A stretch of 64,000 nucleotides of DNA from Sediminibacillus terrae. Its GTDB lineage: Bacteria > Bacillota > Bacilli > Bacillales > Amphibacillaceae. Each line of letters starts with the position of its first letter. The first letter of the stretch is position 1. Both the position numbers and the translations under genes were made by a program. Below, piece by piece: positions 7,719 through 16,700 of the stretch. The notes below the pieces were generated by a model. That model ran no database searches. It was not told where the DNA came from and saw only the letters and a program-made list of their open reading frames with translations. The stretch is from NCBI RefSeq assembly GCF_009602435.1, contig NZ_VZDQ01000023.1, forward strand, positions 186,001 through 250,000. The letters run 5' to 3'.

Positions 7719-8654
7719 ATGGACAAAGTAATACAGCCAATCAGTAAAGCGAAAAGGGACCGGCGTTCCAAGCTGACTTCCTTTTTGTTCGTACTGCCAT
7801 ACTTAATCATGTTTCTGGCCTTTTTATTTTTTCCGCTCATTTACGGGATTTACATCAGTCTGAATGACTATAACTTATTGGCACAAGACCACCCATTTAT
7901 CGGACTCGACAACTATGCCCGGATTTTCAATCCCGATTCCGCCATGTTCACTCTATTTTTCGACGGCTTGTGGAATACGATCAAATTCGTGGTTTTCTCG
8001 GTGCCGCTGCTCGTGATTATCGGTCTAGCCCTGGCGCTGCTGTTGAACAGCCTCCCGGGAAAAATCAGGGGATTGTTCCGTACCATTTATTTTATACCGT
8101 ACGCGATTTCGGTTTCGGTCATTTCCATCTTGTTTTTATGGATTCTCGATACCAATTCCGGATTGCTGAATAATTTTCTAATGAATCTTGGTTTTGATCC
8201 GGTCCCATGGCTGACCAGGCAGCCATTTGCCTGGATTTCCCTGGTTGGAGCGACAGTCTGGTGGACGCTTGGCTTCAACATGATCATTTTCATCAATGCA
8301 CTTAATGAGGTGCCGGAAGATATGTATGAGGCAAGTGCCATCGACGGGGCTACCGCCTGGCAAAAGTTCATTCACATAACACTTCCGTCGATACGGCCAA
8401 TCATGTTGTTTGTCGTGATCACTTCGACGATCGCTTCCTTCAATGTGTACGGTCAGCCGTATTTGATGACAAGAGGCGGTCCTGGCGATTCGACCGAGGT
8501 ATTGCTGATGGGTATTGTCGACCTGGCATTCGAGCAGCGCGAGCTGGGGATTGCTTCTGCGATGGCACTGCTGATGTCCTTGATCATGATTGCTGTGTCG
8601 ATTGTCCAGTTCAAAATATCCAATCGGAATCAAGAAGGAGGGAAAACCAGATGA
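7719..8654 (+). CDS. ABC sugar transporter permease, MalF type
   Basis: A 311-residue inner-membrane permease with six hydrophobic helices. The conserved cytoplasmic EAA loop has the form MYEASAIDGATAWQKF, which docks the ATPase. The length and the LPYLIMFLAFLFFPLIYG first helix are typical of the MalF/UgpA family in Gram-positives. I chose the ATG at 7719; the upstream GTG at 7710 overlaps the GAGGTG ribosome site. Its stop overlaps the start of the second permease. No ATP-binding gene occurs in this operon, so a shared MsmX-like ATPase encoded elsewhere is expected. Confidence 0.9.
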   Translation: MDKVIQPISKAKRDRRSKLTSFLFVLPYLIMFLAFLFFPLIYGIYISLNDYNLLAQDHPFIGLDNYARIFNPDSAMFTLFFDGLWNTIKFVVFSVPLLVIIGLALALLLNSLPGKIRGLFRTIYFIPYAISVSVISILFLWILDTNSGLLNNFLMNLGFDPVPWLTRQPFAWISLVGATVWWTLGFNMIIFINALNEVPEDMYEASAIDGATAWQKFIHITLPSIRPIMLFVVITSTIASFNVYGQPYLMTRGGPGDSTEVLLMGIVDLAFEQRELGIASAMALLMSLIMIAVSIVQFKISNRNQEGGKTR

Positions 8655-9484
8655 AACAAACGGGAAAAAAGACGGTGTTGGTCATTCTTGCAGCCATCCT
8701 CGCATTGTTGTTTCTGATCCCGCTTGCCTGGATGATTTCGACTTCCTTTAAAAATGACTTCGAAGCGATTGCCGGAGGGTTGAACTGGATACCGGAAGAT
8801 TTCACTTTTGAAAATTATACGTACACCTTGCTTGGTGAAGGGGTGGATGTCCCGATCTTCAAGTGGATGTTCAACTCCTTGTTTGCCGGAATTGCCGGCA
8901 CTACCATCATCGTTGCCATCGATGCGATGGCCGCCTATGGGCTGGCAAGGCTGGACGTTCCGTTGAAAAAATATTTATTTCCTTTGTTCATCAGTACGTT
9001 GATGATCCCTTTTGTCATCACGTTTCTTCCTATGTATATGCAGTTCAGTAACTTGGGGCTGTTGAACACCTATGCTGTGTTGATTTTTCCATACACAGCC
9101 AACGCATTCGGCGTTTTTTTACTCTATCAATTTTTCCGGTCGTTTCCGAAAGAATTGGAAGAAGCGGCACACCTGGACGGTGCGAACAAATGGCAAATAT
9201 TCATACGGGTCGTAGTTCCTTCCGCCAGGCCGATTTTGTGGACATTGGCCATCTTCTCCTTCATGCAGATTTATAATGACTTTCTCTGGCCGCTGGTGGC
9301 GACGAATACGCCGGAGATGCGGACGATCACTACAGGAATCGCGATTATGCAGCAGGGAAGCTTCGTTTCCTCGTACGGAAAATTAATGGCATTGACGACA
9401 ATTGCCACAGTGCCGATTTTGATAGTGTTTTTAATCGGCCAGAAGCAATTGATCAAAGGTATTACGCAGACAGGTATCAAATAA
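8651..9484 (+). CDS. ABC sugar transporter permease, MalG type
   Basis: A 277-residue permease, partner of the preceding MalF-type protein. It has six membrane helices and the EAA loop ELEEAAHLDGANKWQIF. The ATGA overlap with the upstream stop shows translational coupling, and AAGGAGGG precedes the start. It ends with the usual KQLIKGITQTGIK tail of this family. It completes the importer, apart from the missing ATPase. Confidence 0.9.
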   Translation: MKQTGKKTVLVILAAILALLFLIPLAWMISTSFKNDFEAIAGGLNWIPEDFTFENYTYTLLGEGVDVPIFKWMFNSLFAGIAGTTIIVAIDAMAAYGLARLDVPLKKYLFPLFISTLMIPFVITFLPMYMQFSNLGLLNTYAVLIFPYTANAFGVFLLYQFFRSFPKELEEAAHLDGANKWQIFIRVVVPSARPILWTLAIFSFMQIYNDFLWPLVATNTPEMRTITTGIAIMQQGSFVSSYGKLMALTTIATVPILIVFLIGQKQLIKGITQTGIK

Positions 9485-9501
9485 TTCATCGGAGGTAGCA
9501 T

Positions 9502-11271
9502 ATGGCAAACTTACAAGCAGAATATCCAAGGCCTCAATTTCAAAGAAAACAATGGTTGAATTTAAATGGAGAATGGAACTTCGCTTTCGATGACGAGCAA
9601 GTCGGTTTAGTAGAAAAGTGGTACCGTTCTTTCCCGGAAAACAGGAAAATACAGGTTCCCTTTGCATACCAGGCGTCCAACAGTGGGATTGGAGATGCTT
9701 CCTTTCATGATGTTGTCTGGTATCACCGTACATTTTCGGTCCCTGAAGAATGGGATGGTCAGGAAATCACCCTTCATTTCGGTGCGGTTGATTATCGGGC
9801 ATGGGTTTACGTTAACGGCCAGCAAGTTGTCTATCATCAGGGAGGAAACGTCCCTTTTTCCGCAGCAATCACTCCGTACTTGAATGAAGAAGGGAACGAT
9901 TTGGTTGTACGCGTGGAAGATCCTTCCGAGGACACTACAATCCCTCGCGGCAAGCAATACTGGCATGAACAGTCCGCTTCAATTTTTTACACTAGGACGA
10001 CGGGCATCTGGCAGACAGTTTGGCTGGAGCCCACTGCAGATACATCGATCGGACAGGTGCGTTGGACACCTGATATTGATAACGGCTCGATTGAATTGGA
10101 AACAGAAATTGATGGAAATATCGGAGAACAGACAGAATTGCTCGTCGATATCTTTTTCAAGGGAGAGCCAATTATCTCCGAGCGCATGCATGTGTTTCAT
10201 CCTCATCTGAAAAGAAGCTTTGATATTCGCAGTCGTTTCACCGACCGCAGCAATATTCATGGTCCAGGCTGGTATTGGAGTCCCGAACATCCGAATTTGT
10301 TCGATGTCACATTTCGGTTGATACATGGGGGAGAAACCTTGGACCATGCAGAGAGCTATTTCGGCATGCGTAAGGTGTCTGTGGAAAACGGTATTTTTAT
10401 GCTGAACAATAAACCGTATTATCAAAAGCTGGTATTGGACCAAGGGTACTTTCCGGGAGGATTGCTGACCGCCGAGTCGGATGAGGCACTGAAACAGGAT
10501 ATCGTGCTGGCAAAAAAAATGGGGTTCAACGGAGCACGAAAACACCAGAAGGTCGAAGATCCCCGTTACCTGTATTGGGCAGACAGGTTGGGCTTCCTCG
10601 TGTGGGGAGAAATGGCCAATTGCTCGGAATACAGTGAAGCGGCTGTCGAGCGGATCTCGGCAGAGTGGACGGAAGCGATTAAGCGCGATTATAACCATCC
10701 TTGCATCGTCGCATGGGTTCCGCTAAATGAAAGCTGGGGAATTTCACGCGTCGCAAGGGAATCCCAGCAGCAGCACCATTCCTTGGCCATGTATTATTTG
10801 ACGAAGTCATTGGATACTACCCGCCCGGTTGTTTCGAATGAAGGTTGGGAGCATACAATTTCCGATATTTGCGGGATTCATAACTACCGCTCAGCAGAAG
10901 AAATGGCTGCAGCATATCAGACAACAGAATCAGCCGTGACGACAGAACCTGCACAGCGGCCGATATATGCACGCGGCTTCAGTCACCGGGGAGCGCCGAT
11001 TTTGGTGACCGAATATGGCGGAATAGCATACGACGTCAAAGAAACCGATCAGCCGGATGGATGGGGGTATTCCGCCGTTCAATCGGGAGAAGATCTGATC
11101 GAACAATACCGGCAGATGACCGAGGCACTGCTCCATGCGCCAGCCCTGCAAGGATTCTGCTATACACAATTGACAGACGTCGAACAGGAAATCAACGGCT
11201 TGCTCACTTATCACCGCAAACCAAAATGCGACCTCGAAGCAATCCGCCAAATCAACCAAAGCAAACATTAG
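9502..11271 (+). CDS. Glycoside hydrolase family 2 enzyme
   Basis: A 589-residue intracellular GH2 enzyme with no signal peptide. Domain order is a jelly-roll sugar-binding domain (about 10-170), an immunoglobulin-like domain (about 180-290) and a TIM barrel (about 300-585). The acid/base is Glu410 in WVPLNESWG and the nucleophile is Glu504 in ILVTEYGGIAY. Family members are beta-galactosidases, beta-glucuronidases, beta-mannosidases and some arabinose-releasing enzymes. With a GH43 lipoprotein and importer in the same operon, cleavage of an imported pectin- or arabinan-derived oligosaccharide is the best guess. The ribosome site GGAGGTAG supports the ATG at 9502. It is the last gene of the operon. 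Confidence 0.88.
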   Translation: MANLQAEYPRPQFQRKQWLNLNGEWNFAFDDEQVGLVEKWYRSFPENRKIQVPFAYQASNSGIGDASFHDVVWYHRTFSVPEEWDGQEITLHFGAVDYRAWVYVNGQQVVYHQGGNVPFSAAITPYLNEEGNDLVVRVEDPSEDTTIPRGKQYWHEQSASIFYTRTTGIWQTVWLEPTADTSIGQVRWTPDIDNGSIELETEIDGNIGEQTELLVDIFFKGEPIISERMHVFHPHLKRSFDIRSRFTDRSNIHGPGWYWSPEHPNLFDVTFRLIHGGETLDHAESYFGMRKVSVENGIFMLNNKPYYQKLVLDQGYFPGGLLTAESDEALKQDIVLAKKMGFNGARKHQKVEDPRYLYWADRLGFLVWGEMANCSEYSEAAVERISAEWTEAIKRDYNHPCIVAWVPLNESWGISRVARESQQQHHSLAMYYLTKSLDTTRPVVSNEGWEHTISDICGIHNYRSAEEMAAAYQTTESAVTTEPAQRPIYARGFSHRGAPILVTEYGGIAYDVKETDQPDGWGYSAVQSGEDLIEQYRQMTEALLHAPALQGFCYTQLTDVEQEINGLLTYHRKPKCDLEAIRQINQSKH

Positions 11272-11272
11272 C

Positions 11273-11285
11273 GGGGACAGTCCCC
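11273..11285. repeat. GGGGACAGTCCCC palindrome
   Basis: An isolated copy of the dispersed palindrome begins two bases after the GH2 stop codon. The 11272-11564 gap holds several related palindromes and a terminator and no gene. Confidence 0.6.
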
Positions 11286-11327
11286 ATACACAGAAAACAT
11301 CCCTCTTTTGGGATGAAAAGCGTTGCT

Positions 11328-11340
11328 GGGGCCTGACCCC
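11328..11340. repeat. GGGGCCTGACCCC palindrome variant
   Basis: A variant of the dispersed palindrome with a CCTGA core rather than ACAGT, lying in the same gap as three other copies. Confidence 0.5.
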
Positions 11341-11418
11341 ACCAAGGGGTGAATGGCTGAATTACTGTAGAGGAATGCCTTATATGAAGGGATTTCATTT
11401 TGGGGAGGCAGCATTTTA

Positions 11419-11475
11419 GGGGGTCAGTCCCCAAAAGATGGCAAACTAAATTGCCATACCGGGGACTGACCCCCC
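11419..11475. repeat. Inverted pair of GGGGTCAGTCCCC-type palindromes
   Basis: GGGGGTCAGTCCCC (11419-11432) and GGGGACTGACCCCC (11461-11474) are exact reverse complements separated by 28 bases. This is the same paired arrangement as at 1345-1410 with a different core. Another CTGACCCCC half lies just downstream. Confidence 0.65.
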
Positions 11476-11521
11476 TCCTCTCTGACCCCCCTCCTCTACG
11501 CCTACTCGACCGCCTGGCACC

Positions 11522-11560
11522 AAAAAAACCTCCGCAGCCCGAACAGGCGCGGAGGTTTTT
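11522..11560 (-). terminator. Terminator of the MFS gene (works in both directions)
   Basis: CCTCCGC (11529-11535) and GCGGAGG (11549-11555) pair perfectly and are flanked by an A tract on the left and a T tract on the right. It can end the minus-strand MFS transcript and also any plus-strand read-through from the GH2 operon. Confidence 0.8.
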
Positions 11561-11564
11561 GGGG

Positions 11565-12752
11565 TCAGGCGGTTTTTCTACTACTGTTGACCAGCAAGAT
11601 AATGTACAGGAGCATGGACACGAAGACGGATGCGCCCGCTGTCAGGTAAATGAAACTATACCCGAAAGCACTGGCGATTTGCCCGAATGCCATCGCTCCT
11701 ACACCGACTCCTAAATCGAAGAATGAGAAAAAAGTGGCATTGGCCATGCCTTTACGGTTGGCTGGAGCTTTATCGACCGACCATGCCTGCAATGCTGGCT
11801 GCACGCTGCCGAAGCCAAGTCCGTACAAGGCAGCAGCGATATACAAGACCAGTGAATTCGGCAGCCAGACCAGCAGTATCATGGCACTGAGAATCATCAA
11901 CGTTCCCGGAAGAAAGACCAGCAGGTGTCCTTTCTTGTCATATAGTCTGCCGGCAAAAGTCCGTGAAACCATTAAAAACAGCGCGTAGACAAGAAAGTAC
12001 ATCTCGATACCTGCGATACCTTCTTCAGCTGTATATAGAGGAAGAAAAGAAGCAATTCCTCCAAAAGTCACTGTAATAAAGAACAACAGCACGGAAGGCT
12101 GGATAGCGCTTTTTTCGAAAATGTCAAACTTCACGGTGACCGTCTTATGGCTGGATTGCTCCACTTTTTTATATCGGATCTGGGATGACAGGACGAGAGC
12201 AACTACCCCGAGGGCGGAACAAATCAAAAACAGCTGCGTGAAGGAAATCTTGCCTGCCAAGGTCAAACCGAGAGCCGGACCGAAAGCAAGTGCCAGGTTG
12301 CCGGACAATCCAAAATAGCCCATTCCTTCGCCTCTTCGTTTCGGCGGAATCAGGTCGGTGGCAATGGTCCCCGTAGCCGTCGTGGAAAACCCCCAACCAA
12401 TTCCCTGTATGACACGCATGACAAATAAAAAAGCGATACTTGCGATAATTGCATAAGAACCGACAGAGATGACAAAAATGGCAAGGCCGATCATATAGAC
12501 GAATTGCCTTCCTCTTGATTCTAAGGCATGCCCGGCATATGGACGCAGTAATAGAGCGGAAAAAGTGAAAATACCCGTAATGATTCCGATTAATTGATCA
12601 CTGCCACCTAATTGCTGGACAAACAGTGGTATGGTGGGCAACGTCATTTGAAATCCAAGGAAAATAAAAAAGTTTGCCAAGCAAATCAGGGCAAAATCCT
12701 TTGTCCAAATTTTATCTTTTGAAGCGTTATCGGTAATTGTTTGTTCTGTCAT
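11565..12752 (-). CDS. Major facilitator superfamily (MFS) transporter, probable drug exporter
   Basis: A 395-residue protein with twelve hydrophobic helices. The loop between helices 2 and 3 carries the signature-like GHALESRGRQFVYMIG, and PPKRRGEGMGYFG appears in helix 5 (motif C region, antiporter type). This points to a drug:proton antiporter of the 12-TM class, probably a multidrug or metabolite exporter; the substrate is unknown. It is a single gene on the minus strand. The ATG has an AGGGAGAG ribosome site, and a 7-bp inverted repeat flanks a TATAAT upstream, which suggests local regulation. Confidence 0.85.
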   Translation of the reverse strand: MTEQTITDNASKDKIWTKDFALICLANFFIFLGFQMTLPTIPLFVQQLGGSDQLIGIITGIFTFSALLLRPYAGHALESRGRQFVYMIGLAIFVISVGSYAIIASIAFLFVMRVIQGIGWGFSTTATGTIATDLIPPKRRGEGMGYFGLSGNLALAFGPALGLTLAGKISFTQLFLICSALGVVALVLSSQIRYKKVEQSSHKTVTVKFDIFEKSAIQPSVLLFFITVTFGGIASFLPLYTAEEGIAGIEMYFLVYALFLMVSRTFAGRLYDKKGHLLVFLPGTLMILSAMILLVWLPNSLVLYIAAALYGLGFGSVQPALQAWSVDKAPANRKGMANATFFSFFDLGVGVGAMAFGQIASAFGYSFIYLTAGASVFVSMLLYIILLVNSSRKTA

Positions 12753-12772
12753 GCAGCTCTCCCTTTCTTTCG

Positions 12773-12801
12773 AAACTCGAAATATAATTATACACGAGTT
12801 T
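12773..12801 (-). promoter_or_regulatory. Inverted repeat around the MFS promoter -10
   Basis: AAACTCG (12773-12779) and CGAGTTT (12795-12801) are perfectly complementary. Between them, on the minus strand, lies TATAAT (12792-12787). A repressor bound here would cover the -10 of the MFS gene, which is a usual arrangement for drug-sensing regulators. Confidence 0.5.
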
Positions 12802-12809
12802 GGCGATAT

Positions 12810-12851
12810 GGGAATATATATGCTTGCTTAACGACTAAAGTATATATTCCC
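12810..12851. promoter_or_regulatory. 11-bp inverted repeat in the MFS-esxA gap
   Basis: GGGAATATATA (12810-12820) and TATATATTCCC (12841-12851) pair perfectly across 20 bases. It lies between two divergent transcription units and may be an operator; no T tract supports a terminator. Confidence 0.45.
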
Positions 12852-13127
12852 CTTCATTTAAGGCGATATCCATCTTTTTATCATTTTTTACCAGTCATCG
12901 CCGGTGAGAATTACTGGGAATGCAGAATCTGGGCTAATGAACTATTCGATATCTAAATTCTTCAATTCGAGAGGTTAGACTATTTAACTAAATCCTTAAA
13001 ACGTGGGCAATATTACCTGGTTTTTACAAGGGTATAAATACTTAAAAATTTTTATTTGGAAACTAATTCCATGGAAAATTTAGTACCAAAATATCAATTT
13101 TCAAAAAATGACAGATAGTCAGTTGAC

Positions 13128-13187
13128 AGTAAAATATTGGTTCATTAGCCTTAAGTAAGAAGGAGCAGACACTAACAATATTTTACT
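13128..13187. promoter_or_regulatory. 12-bp perfect inverted repeat upstream of the type VII secretion operon
   Basis: AGTAAAATATTG (13128-13139) and CAATATTTTACT (13176-13187) are exact reverse complements with 36 bases between them. They end 44 bases before the esxA start. A TTGACA at 13123-13128 touches the left arm, though no convincing -10 follows at the right distance. Operator or looping site for control of the secretion operon is the likely reading. The rest of the 12753-13231 gap has no gene. Confidence 0.55.
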
Positions 13188-13231
13188 TAAAAGCCTTCAA
13201 TTCAAACTATTTGTAAAGGGAGATGAGATGT

Positions 13232-13528
13232 ATGGCAGGACAAATTCGTATGACGCCAGATCAACTACAGGCAAGAGCAAAAAGATATGGTCAAAGCTCG
13301 CAGCAAATCGAGCAAATCTTGAGAGATTTGACGAATCTTCAGGAAGAACTTCGTGGAGAATGGGAAGGTCGCGCGTTTGAACGCTTCGATGACCAGTTCA
13401 GAGAACTGAAGCCTAAAGTCCAGGACTTTTCCCAATTAATGCAGGATATTGAAATGCAGTTGACGAAAACGGCTGAGGCTGTGGCGCAACAAGATGAGGC
13501 TTTGTCACAAAACTTCGGGCTTAGATAA
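13232..13528 (+). CDS. esxA: WXG100-family type VII secretion substrate EsxA/YukE
   Basis: A 98-residue helical hairpin protein of the WXG100 family. The Trp-x-Gly turn is seen in RGEWEGRAFERF near residue 47. Such proteins are secreted as dimers and are needed for machine activity. The gene is first in a complete Ess/Yuk operon. I chose the ATG at 13232, nine bases after AAAGGGAG. A longer frame from 13223 would start inside the ribosome site. A gap of about 245 bases with a GC hairpin separates it from esaA, as is common for esxA, which is expressed more highly than the rest. Confidence 0.95.
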   Translation: MAGQIRMTPDQLQARAKRYGQSSQQIEQILRDLTNLQEELRGEWEGRAFERFDDQFRELKPKVQDFSQLMQDIEMQLTKTAEAVAQQDEALSQNFGLR

Positions 13529-13550
13529 AATCCTGACCTCTCTGAGATGG

Positions 13551-13574
13551 GCTGCACGGCTGATGTTGTGCAGC
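13551..13574 (+). promoter_or_regulatory. Hairpin between esxA and esaA
   Basis: GCTGCAC and GTGCAGC pair perfectly over 7 bp around a 10-base loop, 22 bases after the esxA stop. No T tract follows, so partial termination or message processing that favours esxA is more likely than a full stop. Confidence 0.5.
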
Positions 13575-13773
13575 TCAAATCTTGTCGGTTTCTATCATTC
13601 TAAGAAAATTGTAAATTGTTCAAAGAGCCACGTACGTTTGGCCGGTCACCGGCTGTACCGCGAATTACACTTCTATGTTGAAACCTCCAGAAAATCGGAG
13701 TGATCCTTAAACTCCACTGACTCGATGACTTTTTGAACGCACATCACAAATGGTTTAGTAGGAGATGTCCCAT

Positions 13774-16700
13774 ATGAAAAAACTCGATAAACGCTGGTTG
13801 TTATTTTTATTTTTGATTCTTATCCTTGGTTCTAGCTTATCTTACCTGGCGTTGAACCGGCAGACCGCTGAATCGGAAAAGAATGAAACAGATAAAGCTC
13901 AAAAAATGGCCATCGCTTTGGTCAATGAAGACAATGGTGCTTCATTGAATGGCGAAGAATTGGCTTTTGGTGATGCGTTTGTAGAAAGTATGAACAACCG
14001 GGAAGACCATGACTGGTTCGTTGTCAGCCGAGGTGTTGCCGAAAGCGGACTGGAACGGAATACATACGACATGATGATTGTCATCCCGGATGACTTTTCC
14101 GAAAAAGCTCTATCAATCGAGTCGGAAAACCCCGAACAAGTTGTACTCAACTATAAAATCAATGCCTCGGAAAACGAACAGATAAAAACAGAAGCAGAAA
14201 AGACAGCAAGCAACATATTGAACAATTTCAACCGCCAGATAATCGACGTTTACTTTGCCAGCATCGTCGGTAATTTACAGGACGCCCAGGACAACATCGG
14301 CGATATCATTTCCAAGCAGGCAGTATATACCCGGACGTTCAATAATCAGATTCAGGATCCTTTGGCAAATTATACGGATCAATTCGGCGCTATCCAGGAT
14401 AATACCCGAATTTCCAAGGAAAGCTTCACAGGGTTCCAGGAAATCGTGAAAGACTTTGAAACCCAGCTGGCAGAAAACGCCGAACTGGATGAAAACTATC
14501 AATCAGGAATGCAGGAAGTCTTCCAGCTTGCTGAAAACAACGGCTCGCAAACGCTCGATTTCTCTCAATCTATCAATCAATTTGACGAATCGTTGAATCA
14601 ATATGACGTCGAGCAGCAGTTAGATAATTTGAAGCAAGCCAATATCAACATCAATAACCAGTTTGCACAGCAGGATAACAGCCAGACAGAAGAACCGCCG
14701 GTCACCACGTTTATGCTCAGCCGGCAGAGCGTTCCCCAAGCGCCGACAAACAATATCAAACTGGGCGCTGCTGCCCTGCAAAAGCATTTGCAGGAATCAC
14801 TGGCGAAAGTGGAAGAGACACAGCAAGAGATAGAAGAACGGCTGAATCCGGAAAATGAGAATGGTTTTACCGGTAAGGTCAAAACACAACTGGACGGTAT
14901 TCTTGCTTCTGCATTCAGAAAAGATGAGGAGTTGAATATCAATAAACTTTTCGAAAATCCGGATGAGAAGGCAAGAGATTACATAAGCGAACAAATAGCA
15001 CAGCTGCCTTCACTCGATGAAGAGGACTTTGGCGGAGAAGGACTGCCAGCGACTACCGTTAGAGATATTGAAAATGTCATTGCGGTAACCAACAAGTACA
15101 ACCAAGAAATCGATTATACAGCTCCGAAAAACAACACGGAGGATATTTTGTCCCACAAAGTGAAAGCATTGAAAGAAAATCTTCACTATTCCGGCTTGAC
15201 GATGACGGATACAGTCGAAATCGAGAATGTTGAAAGCTTAGACGGAGAGGAGCTTGCTACATTCGAATTGAATATTCCTGACAAAGTCAAGGACAAATAC
15301 TCCGTAGATCGATTAGTAGTAGCGAACAAAGACTTCACCTATGAGTATCAACATGGCGAGCAAATTGCTTTTGAGCCCACTGAAGGAAATCTCTCGGTAA
15401 ATGTTACTCTCAGTTTGGAAGATCTAAATAGTCAGATTGATATTTTCCAACCTATTCCTTGGAGTTGGAAGCTACACTTTCAAAATAAGAAAAAGGAACA
15501 AAGCGACACATCGGAAACAGCAATGATAGAGATTCCAGAGCCCAGCCTGGTTGCAAATACAAGTACAGAGAATACTGAAACGTCAACAAAATCGACCGGG
15601 GAGCAAACGGAACAAGCGGATGAGACAATATCTACTAACGATGCAACATCAGGGGAAAACGGAACCGGAGGATCAGGCGATGGAACAGACGGTTCTGGAG
15701 GAACGGATGACGGAAATACTGATGGATCTGGAAGCGGCGGCACAGGCGAAACGAATCCAGACGGTGACGATACCGCTACACCTCCTGATGACGGTGGAAC
15801 CGATGGAGGTACAACTCCAGGGGAAGATCCTACGGAAGAAGAACCACCTGTTGAAAAAGTGACCATCACGGACAATCGTATTTCTCATAAAGTAATGACA
15901 CCGCTCGAAGAAGCTGACAGTGCTACACAAAACCTAATCAATGCCGTCAACAGTTCGGTCGTGCCTTATCAGCGATTATATGCCACCTATGAGACATACT
16001 TTGGGTTGGACATGGATGCTGACGACTTAAGGAATGACTTGGCCGACAATTCACTGACTGATTTGGCTGGAAAAGCAAAAGACAAGTCGCTCTATTATTT
16101 ATTCAATGAAAAAGATATCAAAACGCTGCTAAAAGACTATATCGTCGGAAAAATCGTGGACGATGTCACAGCAGAAATCCGGCAGCCTTGGGATAACCTG
16201 CATAGCAGAATAACCGCCTATCAGACCCAAGTTCAACAAGCCAAACAGAACGCTGACAAACTGGTCGAACGTATCAATCAGACTGCTGAAGAAGCTAAGA
16301 GGCTCAACAAGAACCTTGAAGCAACACTGTCCGACGTCGAAGCATGGCGGGAAAACAGCTTGCAGCTATTGGAATCCAACAACCAGCTGCAAACCAATCA
16401 AGAAGAAGAGCAAACTGCGATAATGGCGCTGGATCAGGACTTTCAGCCGCTCTTGAGTGCTAGTCAAAGCCTTTCCGAGCAGGCGCAGGGCAACCTGAAT
16501 TCTGCCGAGACGGTGTATGACACATTCGATCAAATCGATGAGCAGGCGGATACGATTCAGGAAAGCGGTACGGATTTGGTGAGCCAGGCAGAAACGTTGT
16601 CAGTAGATATGACGAACAAGCTGCTGGCTGATCAGGAATTCGCCGAGAATTTCCAGGGAGTGCTGGCGAACAGCAGAGTAGGAGACAGACAGAATGAGGA

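Noticed and set aside
9979-10698. Minus-strand frame of about 239 codons within the GH2 gene
   Set aside because: It is antisense to a well-supported GH2 barrel and has no ribosome site or family signature.
13494-13703. 69-codon plus-strand frame in the esxA-esaA gap
   Set aside because: It starts within esxA in another frame, spans the hairpin, and has no ribosome site.
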